From NCBI GenBank assembly GCA_963711725.1, contig CAVQFO010000011.1, positions 1 to 18,249 of the forward strand: DNA of 18,249 nucleotides. The letters are read 5' to 3'. Shown here piece by piece: positions 1 to 7,859 of the stretch. The notes beneath the pieces were generated by a model. It did not search any database. It was not told where the DNA came from and saw only the letters and a list, made by a program, of their open reading frames with translations. The position numbers and the translations under genes are program-made. The first letter of the stretch is position 1; each line of letters begins with the position of its first letter. This DNA comes from CAVQFO01 sp963711725. Its GTDB lineage: Bacteria > Pseudomonadota > Gammaproteobacteria > Nitrococcales > Aquisalimonadaceae.

Positions 1-233
1 GCCTCGTCGAACAGCCGCTTTTCCTCGTCCAGCAGGGCGCGGGCCAGATCCGCGATCAGCGCCTGCTTGTCGGGATAGTAGCGATACAGCCCCGGGCGGC
101 TCATTCCGGCCTCCCGGGCCACTTGCTGAAGGCCCGTGGATGCAAGCCCCTCGCGGGAGAAGACGCGCCGTGCCGCATCAAGGATGCGGCCCCGCTGTTC
201 CTGTTCATTGACAATCTTGGGCATGGGTACCAT
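1..233 (-). CDS. TetR/AcrR-family transcriptional regulator, N-terminal part (cut by window edge)
   Basis: Reading leftward from an ATG at 233 (or an in-frame ATG at 224), the frame stays open to the window edge and encodes about 75 residues. These read as a TetR-type DNA-binding domain: an AARRVFSREG helix, then a helix-turn-helix QVAREAGMSRPGLYRYY and the PDKQAL segment typical of the family. The C-terminal ligand-binding domain lies outside the window, so the inducer cannot be guessed. The gene is divergent from the flavin monooxygenase at 309, with an imperfect dyad in the 75-bp gap, so autoregulation and control of the monooxygenase are likely by analogy with other divergent TetR pairs. 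The 224 start fits better, because the ATG at 233 overlaps the best -10 box (232-237). Confidence 0.85.
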   Translation of the reverse strand, partial: MVPMPKIVNEQEQRGRILDAARRVFSREGLASTGLQQVAREAGMSRPGLYRYYPDKQALIADLARALLDEEKRLFDE

Positions 234-263
234 TATTTTTATCAACGACACTGTTGTCAATAA
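231..263 (-). promoter_or_regulatory. Candidate TetR operator overlapping a minus-strand promoter
   Basis: On the minus strand there is a -35 box TTGACA (255-260), a 17-base spacer and a -10 box AATAAT (232-237), close to the sigma-70 consensus. An imperfect dyad centred on base 251 spans 239-263, with 9 of 12 symmetric pairs complementary (core ACGACA-C-TGTTGT). It overlies the -35 box and the spacer, which suits a repressor blocking the regulator's own promoter. The predicted transcription start would fall at or within a few bases of the ATG at 224, giving a leaderless or almost leaderless message. A plus-strand promoter for the monooxygenase is not clear. Role inferred from position and symmetry. 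Confidence 0.5.
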
Positions 264-308
264 TGGAATCTCCCCGGGAGTGTTCTCAGTACAAGGAGGC
301 CGGCGCTG

Positions 309-1478
309 ATGGAACACCACGACGCGACTGTAATCGGTGCCGGGCCCGCCGGGCTGGCGGTCGGCGCATGTCTCAAACGCGAGGGCTTATCCCCGGTACT
401 GTTGGAGCGCGCCAGCAGTGTCGGCTCCACTTGGCGCGGTCACTATGAGCGCCTGCATCTGCATTCGGACCGACGGCATTCCGAGTTGCCTTATTTGGGG
501 TTCCCTCGCGGAACGCCCCGCTACCCGTCACGCCGTCAGGTGGTGGACTACCTTGACGCCTATGCGGCCCACTTCGACCTGTGCGTGCGATTCGGGCGGG
601 AAGCCGAGGGCATCCGCCGTGCCGAAGACGGAGCGGGTTGGGTGGTGACCACGGCTTCCGGCGATCTGCTACACATCCACCGCGGTGGTGGTGGCGAGCG
701 GGTACAACGCGATTCCCAATCGTCCCAGTTGGCCCGGGGAAGAGGGTTTCGGCGGCGAGATCATTCACAGCGCCGAGTACCGAAACGGCGAGCGGTTTCG
801 TGGTCAGCGGATTCTGGTGGTCGGTTTCGGAAATTCCGGGGGCGAGATCGCCATCGACCTGCACGAACACGGCGCTCATCCCACCCTGGCGGTTCGCGGC
901 CCGGTCAACGTGGTTCCCCGGGATTTGCTCGGCATCCCGATTCTGACCTGGGGGATCGCCCTGAATGCTTTGCCGCCCCGACTTGAAGACCTGGTGGCGG
1001 CGCCCCCTGGGTGAGGTTGGCGGTGGGGGATTTGCGGCGATACCGGCTGCGTCGCGCTCCCTACGGGGCGGCCGAGCAGATTCACGCCAGGTTGCGTATC
1101 CCGCTACTGGATATCGGCACCATCGGTTTGATCAAGCGCGGCGCGATTGTGGTCCGGCCCGGTGTGTCCGGGTTCGACCCAGGGGCGGTACGTTTTGCCG
1201 ACGGTCAACGCGAGCCCTTTGATGCGGTAGTGCTCGCCACCGGCTACCAGCCGGACCTTTCGCGGCTTCTGGATTCGACTGTGGCCAGCCTCGACGAGCG
1301 CGGTGTGCCCGTCTGTTCCGATGCCTGCCCGGACCGTGGCCTCCATTTTTGCGGATTTCGCGTGGCCGCGACCGGGATGCTGCGGGAAATCAGCATCGAG
1401 GCCCGCCGGATCGCCTCGGCAATCCGGCGGGATCACTCGGTGTCTCAGGCCCCCACTGCCTTCAGGGCGGCGTCGTAG
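309..1478 (+). pseudogene. Flavin-containing monooxygenase (YUCCA/CzcO-like), broken by two frameshifts
   Basis: An AAGGAGG ribosome site precedes the ATG by 9 bases. The conceptual protein of about 389 residues is an FAD/NAD(P)H monooxygenase. It has an N-terminal FAD-binding GAGPAG near residue 10, the FMO fingerprint FxGxxxHxxxY (FGGEIIHSAEY, about 750-782), a second nucleotide-binding motif GFGNSGGE (about 823-846) and an ATGY motif (about 1237-1248). An extra base near 669 moves the frame by +1; deleting it restores SGDLYTSTAVVVASGYN. A missing base in the C run at 1003-1007 returns to the first frame, where translation otherwise meets TGA at 1012. Every family motif survives, so this may be a sequencing error or a very recent pseudogene. 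The 3' end overlaps the convergent tpx by 34 bases. Such enzymes oxygenate heteroatoms or ketones, or act on indole-3-pyruvate; the substrate here is unknown. Confidence 0.8.
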
Positions 1479-1948
1479 TCCGGTTCCTGGGCGATCTCGG
1501 GGACTTGCTCCGCATGGGCGACCTTGCCCTGTTCGTCGATAACGACAACGGCGCGGGAATACAGGCCGCTCAACGGACCGTCCAGGATCGTCAGTCCGTA
1601 TTCGTCGCCGAATTCGGGATGCCGGAAGCCGGAAACGGATACCACGTTGTCGATGCCTTCGGCGCCGCAGAATCGCTTCTGCGCGAACGGCAGATCCATG
1701 GACACGCAAAGGACCCGGGTGTTGGGCAGTTTGGCGGCCGCTTCGTTGAACCGGCGCACCGAGGTCGCGCAGGTGGGCGTGTCGATGCTGGGGAAGATGT
1801 TCAGCACCAGCCGCTGGCCATTGAAGTCGTGGCTGCCGACTTCCTGCAGGTCCGTATTGGTGAGCTTGAACGCCGGCGCCTGGCTGCCTTCAGAGGGCAG
1901 TTCGCCGGCGGTGTGAATGGGGTTTCCCTTGAGCGTGATCTCAGCCAT
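1445..1948 (-). CDS. tpx: Thiol peroxidase (Tpx, atypical 2-Cys peroxiredoxin)
   Basis: The 167-residue protein matches E. coli Tpx along its whole length. It reduces hydrogen peroxide and organic hydroperoxides, using thioredoxin as reductant. The peroxidatic cysteine is Cys60 in NIFPSIDTPTCATSVRRFN. The resolving cysteine is Cys94 in DLPFAQKRFCGAEG. The conserved third cysteine (Cys81) and the late AVVVIDEQGKV and EPDYDAAL segments are also present. Length is normal for the family and there are no frame problems. An AAGGAAA ribosome site lies 8 bases before the ATG. The gene is convergent with the monooxygenase, overlapping its 3' end, and divergent from the ABC transporter operon. A GC hairpin sits in its presumed leader. 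I see no recognisable OxyR site. Confidence 0.97.
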   Translation of the reverse strand: MAEITLKGNPIHTAGELPSEGSQAPAFKLTNTDLQEVGSHDFNGQRLVLNIFPSIDTPTCATSVRRFNEAAAKLPNTRVLCVSMDLPFAQKRFCGAEGIDNVVSVSGFRHPEFGDEYGLTILDGPLSGLYSRAVVVIDEQGKVAHAEQVPEIAQEPDYDAALKAVGA

Positions 1949-2209
1949 GAATCAGGTTTCCTTGTTGCTTGGGATCGGACGATGCGGCGGCGTTGCCGCC
2001 GCGACATTCAACACTGCCAGATGGGGATTGCACGGAGTCATTGAAACTCTCTGGATTGCTTACGCTACCGCGTTTGGCGACGGAAACGAAATCGTTCCGA
2101 TGAATGCCTTTGATCGATTCCGTCTATGCGCCGGGGAGATTGATCCGTGTCACGCGGCCGGCCCGCCGTCTGCGTAAGCTGAGGCCGGTGGGGATTTAAG
2201 GAGGTCTGG
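1949..2209. other. Intergenic region between divergent tpx and the ABC transporter operon
   Basis: This 261-bp stretch should hold promoters for both directions. I see no coding ORF with good features. It contains a perfect 8-bp GC stem with a 3-base loop at 1984-2002, an imperfect CGGAA-N9-TTCCG dyad at 2081-2099, and the strong AAGGAGG ribosome site (2198-2204) of the ATPase gene. A plus-strand TTGAAA near 2041 has no convincing -10 partner. No promoter can be called with confidence. Confidence 0.5.
1984..2002 (-). other. GC-rich stem-loop in the presumed tpx 5' leader
   Basis: GCGGCGGC and GCCGCCGC form a perfect 8-bp stem around a 3-base loop, 36 bases upstream of the tpx start. There is no T run on either strand, so it is not a standard rho-independent terminator. 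If the tpx message starts upstream it would be a stable 5' UTR hairpin. Function unknown. Confidence 0.45.
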
Positions 2210-2947
2210 ATGCAGGAAGATCGAACAGCAACGCCACGGGTCGGCGGGGCCGTGTTTCATGCCCACGAACTGACCAAGGTCTACCATGTGGGCGAAGTGG
2301 AGGTGCCGGCGCTGCGCGGGGTGACCCTGGACCTTTTTGAGGGGGAATTCGTCGTGTTGTTGGGCGCCTCCGGCAGCGGAAAGTCTACCTTCCTGAACAT
2401 CCTGGGCGGGCTGGACGTGCCCACCAGCGGCGAGGTGATCTACCGGGACTGGACCCTGACGCGGGCCGGCGAGCGCGAGCTGACGAGCTACCGCCGCCAC
2501 CACGTTGGTTTCGTCTTCCAGTTCTACAACCTGATCCCCAGCCTGACCGCGCGCGAGAATGTCCAGGTTGTCACCGAGATCGCCGACGACCCCATGACCC
2601 CCGAAGAGGCCCTGGATCTGGTCGGCCTCAGCGGCCGGCTCGACCATTTCCCCGCCCAGCTCTCGGGCGGCGAGCAGCAGCGGGTGGCCATCGCCCGCGC
2701 CGTCGCCAAGCGGCCCACCGTTCTTCTGTGCGACGAGCCCACCGGTGCGCTGGACTCCCAGACCGGGGTGGTCGTGCTGCGCGTACTGCGCCGGGTCAAC
2801 GAAGAGCTCGGTACCACCACCGCCGTGATCACCCATAACGCCGCCATAGCGCAGATGGCGGACCGCGTGGTGCACATGAGCGACGGCCGGATCACCGGCG
2901 TCGATATAAATCAGGCTCGCAAGGCGCCGGAGGAGTTGAGCTGGTGA
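2210..2947 (+). CDS. ABC transporter ATP-binding protein (LolD/MacB-type)
   Basis: A 245-residue cytoplasmic ATPase that powers the permease encoded next to it. All ABC motifs are intact: Walker A GASGSGKST (residues 52-60), Q-loop with Gln104 in FVFQFYNLIP, signature LSGGEQQ (151-157), Walker B VLLCDEP with catalytic Glu176, and switch His209 in AVITHN. The FQFYNLIPSLTARENV and DEPTGALD stretches are typical of the LolD/MacB branch, which drives FtsX-type mechanotransmission permeases rather than classic membrane-channel exporters. An AAGGAGG site lies 5 bases before the ATG. The stop codon overlaps the next start (GTGA), so translation is probably coupled. First gene of a three-gene operon with 2944 and 5330. 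The exported substrate is unknown. Confidence 0.95.
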   Translation: MQEDRTATPRVGGAVFHAHELTKVYHVGEVEVPALRGVTLDLFEGEFVVLLGASGSGKSTFLNILGGLDVPTSGEVIYRDWTLTRAGERELTSYRRHHVGFVFQFYNLIPSLTARENVQVVTEIADDPMTPEEALDLVGLSGRLDHFPAQLSGGEQQRVAIARAVAKRPTVLLCDEPTGALDSQTGVVVLRVLRRVNEELGTTTAVITHNAAIAQMADRVVHMSDGRITGVDINQARKAPEELSW

Positions 2948-5325
2948 GGCCGGTACTCCTTCAAAGAGTACTCGTGCGCAAGCTGCTGCGGGACCTCTGG
3001 GGTCTGCGGGGGCAGATGTTCGCCATCGCCATGGTATTGGCCAGCGGCGTTTCAGCCTATGTGGGGCTGATTACCACCCACGACGCCTTGCTGCGGACCC
3101 AGAACGCCTTCTACCGCGACTACGGATTCGCGGACGTGTTCGTCTCCCTCAAGCGGGCGCCGGAGCACTTGGCGGATCGAGTCCGCGGCATACCGGGCGT
3201 GGATCGGGCCGAAACCCGGGTGATGGCCCAGGCGAACCTGGACGTGCCGGGATTCCGGGATCCGGCCACCGCATTACTGGTGTCCATCCCCGACGGCCGG
3301 CAGCCGCAGCTGAATCGGCTGTTCCTGGCCGAGGGGCGGCTACCGCGGCCCCGGGCCGGCGACGAGGTCGTCATCGCCCAGTCCTTCGCCCAGGCCCACG
3401 GCCTGCATCCGGGGAATCGGCTCACGGCCGTGATCAACGGCCGCCGTCAGGATCTGATGGTTGTCGGTGTGGGCCTGTCGCCGGAATTCATCTACCAGAT
3501 CAAGCCCGGCGACATCCTCCCGGACTTCAGTCGTTACGCCGTGATGTGGATGAACCGCCGGCCGCTGGCCACGGCCTACGACATGGACGGCGCCTTCAAC
3601 AGTGTGGTGCTGCGCGTACGGCCCGGGGCCGACGAGCAGAACGTGGTCGATCGCCTGGACAACCTGGTGGATCCCTACGGCGGCCTGGGGGCGCACACCC
3701 GCAAGTACCAGATCTCAAACCGCTATCTCGCCAACGAGATGCACGAGCTCGGCACGCTGACCAATACCGTGCCATTCATCTTTCTCGCCGTGGCGGCGTT
3801 CCTGCTCAACGTCGTGGTCACCCGGTTGATCCGCAACCAGCGGGAACAGATCGGCGTGCTCAAGGCGTTCGGCTACACCAACCTCGCCGTGGCGCTGCAC
3901 TTTACCGCCATGGTTATGGTGGTCGCGGCCTTGGGGGCCGCGCTGGGGACGATGTTGGGCCTGTGGATCGGCCACGCCATGAGTGCCGTGTACCGCGACA
4001 TTTTCCGGTTCCCGTTTCTGCTCTACCGCCTCGATCCAGGCACGGTGGCGGTAGGCGTTGCGGCAACCCTGGGCGCCGCCCTGCTGGGTACGCTGGGTGC
4101 CGTTCGCCGCGCCGCCCGCCTGCCGCCTGCGGAGGCCATGCGGCCGGAGCCGCCGCCGATCTACCGCGAGACGCTGCTGGAGCGAACCGGCCTGCGCAAT
4201 CTGCTGGACCAGTCCAGCCGCATGATCGTGCGCCACCTGGAGCGCCAGCCAATCAAGGCCCTGCTGTCGGTCATCGGTATCGCTGCCGCCATCGGCATCA
4301 TGATGCTGGGCCGCTTCGGCGGTGATTCCATCCGCTACATGATGGACATCCAGTTCAACGTGGCCCAGCACGAAGACATGACCGCCACATTCACCGACCC
4401 CACAGACCGCGAGGCGCTTTACAGCCTCAAGCGGACCCGGGGTATCCGCGACGCGGAGCCCTTCCGAGGCGTTCCGGTGGAATTGATCAATGGCTACCGC
4501 TCTTACCGAACCGAGGTGCTCGGGTTCCAGCCGGGCAACCCCCTGCATCGCCTGCTGGACAAGTCCCTGCGGCCGATCCGGGTGCCGCCGGCGGGTATTG
4601 TGCTCACCGACTATCTGGGCGAGCTGCTGCATCTGCGGGTGGGCGACAAAGTCACGGTGCGGGTGCTGGAGGGCGCGCGGCCGCGGCTCGAGGTGCCGGT
4701 GGCCGGATTCGCGAACGAGTATCTGGGTGCCCAGGGCTACATGCGGCTGGACGCGCTGAACCGGCTGTTGCAGGAAGGCCAAGCCATCTCCGGGGCGTAT
4801 CTGGCGGTGGGCAAAGCCGACGAGAATGCCGTGGCCCGCCGGCTTCAGGACATGCCCCGGGTGGCGGCGGTGAGCTTGCGCGAGCGCAGCATGGAGAGCT
4901 TCAACGCCTCCATCGGCGAGATCATGAACGCCTTCGCGCTGATCAGCTCCATCCTCGCCAGCACCATCGCCTTCGGCGTGGTCTATAACAGCGCCCGGAT
5001 TGCGCTTTCCGAGCGCAGCCGGGAGCTGGCCAGCCTGCGGGTGCTGGGCTACAGCCGTGCGGAGGTCGCCTACATCCTGCTGGGCGAGCTGGCCGTGCTG
5101 ACACTGGCGGCCATCGTCCCGGGTTTTCTGATCGGCCGGGGCCTGTGCTGGGGGCTGGCCCAGGGTTTCAAATCCGATCTTTACCGCATTCCGTTGGTGC
5201 TGGATTCCACCACCTACGGCTTTGCCGCCGCCGGCGTGCTGATCGCCGCGGGTCTGTCGGCGGTGCTCATAGTCCACAGGCTCAACCGCCTGAGCCTCGT
5301 CGAAGCTTTGAAGACAAGGGAATAA
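2944..5325 (+). CDS. ABC transporter permease with two FtsX/MacB domains
   Basis: A 793-residue inner-membrane protein starting at GTG, which overlaps the ATPase stop as GTGA. Hydrophobic segments lie near residues 24-45, 276-298, 318-348, 372-392, 436-458, 660-685, 708-735 and 756-778. This is two copies of the FtsX layout: one helix, a periplasmic domain of about 200-230 residues, then three helices. The cytoplasmic loop LIRNQREQIGVLKAFGYT after segment two and its counterpart ALSERSRELASLRVLGYS after segment six are the coupling loops facing the ATPase. Fused double permeases of this kind occur with HlyD-type adaptors in export systems. The substrate could be a lipid, peptide or small molecule. 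No outer-membrane TolC-like gene is in the window. The frame is intact throughout. Confidence 0.93.
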   Translation: MRPVLLQRVLVRKLLRDLWGLRGQMFAIAMVLASGVSAYVGLITTHDALLRTQNAFYRDYGFADVFVSLKRAPEHLADRVRGIPGVDRAETRVMAQANLDVPGFRDPATALLVSIPDGRQPQLNRLFLAEGRLPRPRAGDEVVIAQSFAQAHGLHPGNRLTAVINGRRQDLMVVGVGLSPEFIYQIKPGDILPDFSRYAVMWMNRRPLATAYDMDGAFNSVVLRVRPGADEQNVVDRLDNLVDPYGGLGAHTRKYQISNRYLANEMHELGTLTNTVPFIFLAVAAFLLNVVVTRLIRNQREQIGVLKAFGYTNLAVALHFTAMVMVVAALGAALGTMLGLWIGHAMSAVYRDIFRFPFLLYRLDPGTVAVGVAATLGAALLGTLGAVRRAARLPPAEAMRPEPPPIYRETLLERTGLRNLLDQSSRMIVRHLERQPIKALLSVIGIAAAIGIMMLGRFGGDSIRYMMDIQFNVAQHEDMTATFTDPTDREALYSLKRTRGIRDAEPFRGVPVELINGYRSYRTEVLGFQPGNPLHRLLDKSLRPIRVPPAGIVLTDYLGELLHLRVGDKVTVRVLEGARPRLEVPVAGFANEYLGAQGYMRLDALNRLLQEGQAISGAYLAVGKADENAVARRLQDMPRVAAVSLRERSMESFNASIGEIMNAFALISSILASTIAFGVVYNSARIALSERSRELASLRVLGYSRAEVAYILLGELAVLTLAAIVPGFLIGRGLCWGLAQGFKSDLYRIPLVLDSTTYGFAAAGVLIAAGLSAVLIVHRLNRLSLVEALKTRE

Positions 5326-5329
5326 CACA

Positions 5330-6527
5330 ATGAACTGGCGCAAGCTGACGCTCGGGGTCGTGATATTGGTGCTGATTGCAGCGGGGCTGGGTTTCGCATT
5401 CATACCCGGTGCCACGGAGGTCACCGTGACCACCGCGAGCCGGGGGCCGTTCGCGGTGACCGTAGAGCGGGAAGGCAAGACCCGGGTCCGGGATCGATAC
5501 CTGGTTTCCTCGCCCCTGGCCGGTACCGCCCAGCGCATCGACCTGGAGGTGGGCGACCCCGTCACGGCCGGCCAGGTGCTGACCACCATCGCGCCTTCTT
5601 CGCCCGCCTTGCTGGACCCGCGGCACGAGGCCCAGGCCCGGGCGGCCGTGGACGGTGCCCGGAGTCGCCTGGAAGCCGCCCAGGCCGGGGTGGAGGCGGC
5701 GGAGGCCGGTGCTTCCAAAGCCTCGGCGGAGCTCAAACGAATCCGCGAAATGCGCAAGGGTGGGTACTCGTCGGCCCAGGCGCTGGACGTGGCAGAGGCT
5801 GCCGATCGGCAGGCCCGGGCCGAGCTGCGTTCGGCCCGCTTCCAGGTGCATGTGGCGCGGGCGGAGCTGGAGTCCGCCGCAATCGGTTCTGCACTACGGC
5901 GCGGACACGGCGGGCGGCAAGGGCGGTGTGGCCGTGCGCTCGCCGGTGGCGGGACGGGTCCTGGCGGTTCGGCACAAGAGCGAAGGCCCGGTGGACACCG
6001 GAACGCCGCTGGTGGAGGTGGGCGATCCCGCCGCCATCGAGGTGGAAACCGATGTGCTGTCCACCGACGCCGTGCGCATCCACCCGGGCATGGACGTTCG
6101 ATTCCAGCGTTGGGGTGGAGACGGCGACCTCATCGGCAAGGTCACCCGGGTCGAGCCCACCGCGTTCACCAAGGTCTCGGCGCTGGGCATCGAGGAGCAG
6201 CGGGTCTGGGTGATCTCCCAGATCAGTTCGCCGCCGGAGCGCTGGCGCAGCCTGGGCGATGGCTACCGGGTCGACTGTGATTTCGTGCTCTGGCAGGGCG
6301 ATGACGTACTGCAGGTGCCCGACAGCGCGGTTTTCGGGCAGGATGGCACAAAAGCCGTGTTCGTGGTCGCCGACGGTCAAGCGCAACTGCGCAAGGTTCG
6401 CGTGGGCCGGCGCAGCGGTCTGACCGTGCAGATCCTGGACGGCCTGAAGGCGGGCGAGACCGTGATCACCCATCCCGATGAAAACCTGCAGGATGGCGCC
6501 GGCGTGAAGATCCGCGCGCGGGAATAG
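5330..6527 (+). pseudogene. HlyD-family periplasmic adaptor of the ABC exporter, one frameshift
   Basis: This starts 4 bases after the permease stop with an AAGGGA ribosome site, so it is the third gene of the operon. The joined product is about 398 residues. It has an N-terminal membrane anchor (about residues 8-27), a first half of a lipoyl/barrel-sandwich domain (YLVSSPLAGTAQRIDLEVGD), an Ala/Glu-rich coiled-coil hairpin (about residues 95-185), the second lipoyl half (VRSPVAGRVLAVRHKSEGPV) and a beta-barrel with C-terminal domain (VFVVADGQAQLRKVRVGRRSGL). The frame moves +1 near the GG at 5885-5886. Without the extra base it reads LESAAIVLHYGADTAGG and continues to the TAG at 6525-6527. 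With the frame as printed, the product would lack the second half. Since both partners are intact, sequencing error is a serious alternative to inactivation. Confidence 0.85.
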
Positions 6528-6566
6528 ACAGGACGGCATTAAACAGTACATAATATCCATGTTTAA
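6526..6566 (+). promoter_or_regulatory. Candidate promoter with inverted repeat upstream of the hemoglobin gene
   Basis: A perfect 7-bp inverted repeat, TTAAACA (6539-6545) and TGTTTAA (6560-6566), is separated by 14 bases. Between the arms is the AT-rich -10-like CATAAT (6550-6555), preceded at 18 bases by TAGACA (6526-6531, one mismatch from TTGACA). The stretch is strikingly AT-rich for this genome. The layout suits a repressor occluding the promoter. Truncated hemoglobin genes are often controlled by NO- or oxygen-sensing regulators, but the motif is not a clear NsrR or FNR site. Confidence 0.45.
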
Positions 6567-6588
6567 GGCCGTCCGGGCCGGAGGCACC

Positions 6589-7057
6589 ATGCAGCACGAT
6601 TCCGCAGAACAAGAGACCCGTTCCCGTGAGCGCAATACTCACGAACTGATCGGCCTCGATCGCATCCGCGCCGTGGTGGATGACTTCTACGAGCGTATCC
6701 AGCGCCACCCGGTGCTGGCCGAGCCCTTCAAGGTCGTGGGCGACTGGCACGAGCACAAACAGCGCCTGGTCCATTTCTGGTGGGTCAGCCTGGGCGGCGA
6801 GCGCTACCGTGATTACCTCTATCGCGTCGCGCCGGTGCACATGCAGGTGGGCGTGACCGCGAAGCAGGTGGACCAATGGCTGGAGCTGTTCCATGCCACG
6901 CTGCTGGATCATCTGGAGCCCGAGTTGGCCGAGCAGTGGTACCGGCGCGCGGCCAACATGGGCCGGTCCATCCGCATGGTGGCGCGCTTCGGCCACGAAC
7001 GGGACAACTCAGGTGAATTTCGGCGAACCGGTCCGCATCCTGCCCGCCAAGCCTTGA
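6589..7057 (+). CDS. Group III truncated hemoglobin (probable frameshift near its 3' end)
   Basis: A small heme protein of the 2-on-2 globin fold, group III. Visible landmarks are the FY pair of helix B (Phe33-Tyr34 in DDFYERI), WHEHKQRLVHFWW, the probable proximal heme ligand His84 in APVHMQV, and the helix G tryptophan Trp97 in QVDQWLELF. Such proteins bind O2 and NO, and some protect against NO. The ATG at 6589 has a GGAGG site 6 bases upstream and is preferred to the ATG at 6559. As printed, the frame runs on without a stop into the methyltransferase. Removing one base near 7009 gives a family-like end (NQVNFGEPVRILPAKP) with a TGA at 7055-7057, 44 bases before the methyltransferase start. 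The protein would be 155 residues. I favour two separate proteins. Confidence 0.85.
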
Positions 7058-7101
7058 GCCCGGTCCGCGCCGATCCCATAAAAGGGGAAAGGAGGACTTC
7101 A

Positions 7102-7761
7102 ATGGCCCAGGCATCCACCGACGCCGCAGTTCAACGCTTCAACGAAATCGCCGCCGACTGGGACAAGCCCGGCCGGGTCGCCATGGCCCGAAACGTCGGT
7201 GCCGCCATCCTGGACGCCATTCCCGTGGACGACTCCATGGACGCCCTGGAGTATGGCTGCGGCACCGGCCTGATTACCCTGATGCTCGCGCCCCGGCTGC
7301 GGCACGTCGTCGCCGCGGACAATGCCCAGGGTATGCTGGAAACCCTCAAGGAAAAGCTGGCCGCCGGCGGCGTCGACAACGTCGAACCCCGGCAATTGGA
7401 TCTTCGCAGCGAAGCCTGGGACGGCCCGCGGGTCGATCTCGTCTTCTCCAGCATGACCATGCACCACATCGCCGACGTGCCGGCGTTGTTGCGCACCTTC
7501 CACGATATGCTGCGGCCGGGCGGCTATATCGCCCTTGCGGATCTGGACGCCGAAGACGGCTCTTTCCACGGTCCCGATATCCCGGGCATCCGCCACCACG
7601 GCTTCGACCGCGACCGCTTCGGCCGATGGCTGCAGGGCGCCGGATTCCAGAGCCCCCGGGCCGTGACCGCGCACCGCCTCACCAAGGAAACCCAAGCCGG
7701 CGAGGAGCGGGAATTCACGTTGTTTCTCGCCACTGCCCGCAAGCCCGTCCGCGAACCATAG
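7102..7761 (+). CDS. Class I SAM-dependent methyltransferase (Methyltransf_11 type)
   Basis: A 219-residue Rossmann-fold methyltransferase. The SAM-binding motif I is ALEYGCGTGL (residues 48-57). The acidic residue that binds the SAM ribose is probably Asp73 in VVAADNAQGML. Motif IV is DLVFSSMTMHHI, followed by the post-motif helix LRTFHDMLRPGGYIALADL. The ATG at 7102 has a strong AAAGGAGG site 6 bases upstream and is a much better start than reading through from the hemoglobin. The domain resembles UbiE/phosphatidylethanolamine-type small-molecule methyltransferases, but the acceptor cannot be told. The frame is intact. Probably cotranscribed with the hemoglobin gene. Confidence 0.9.
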   Translation: MAQASTDAAVQRFNEIAADWDKPGRVAMARNVGAAILDAIPVDDSMDALEYGCGTGLITLMLAPRLRHVVAADNAQGMLETLKEKLAAGGVDNVEPRQLDLRSEAWDGPRVDLVFSSMTMHHIADVPALLRTFHDMLRPGGYIALADLDAEDGSFHGPDIPGIRHHGFDRDRFGRWLQGAGFQSPRAVTAHRLTKETQAGEEREFTLFLATARKPVREP

Positions 7762-7859
7762 CCGCCGCCGTCCGCGCCTATTCGTGCCTTCCCCGCGCCT
7801 CGGCTACTATTGTGGGTGGCCATGTATAGGCAGACGCTAATTTTCAAAGGAGAGCGCAG

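Noticed and set aside
254..448. Short plus-strand ORF before and overlapping the monooxygenase
   Set aside because: It overlaps the operator region and the FAD-binding start of the monooxygenase in another frame, without a ribosome site or domain.
2041..2075. Promoter for the ABC operon from TTGAAA
   Set aside because: At the right spacing the -10 reads GCTACC, far from consensus.
3715..5757. 680-codon open frame on the minus strand
   Set aside because: It lies antisense to the intact permease and adaptor genes. Its translation is rich in His, Gln, Arg and Ala with no domain, as expected from a high-GC antisense shadow.
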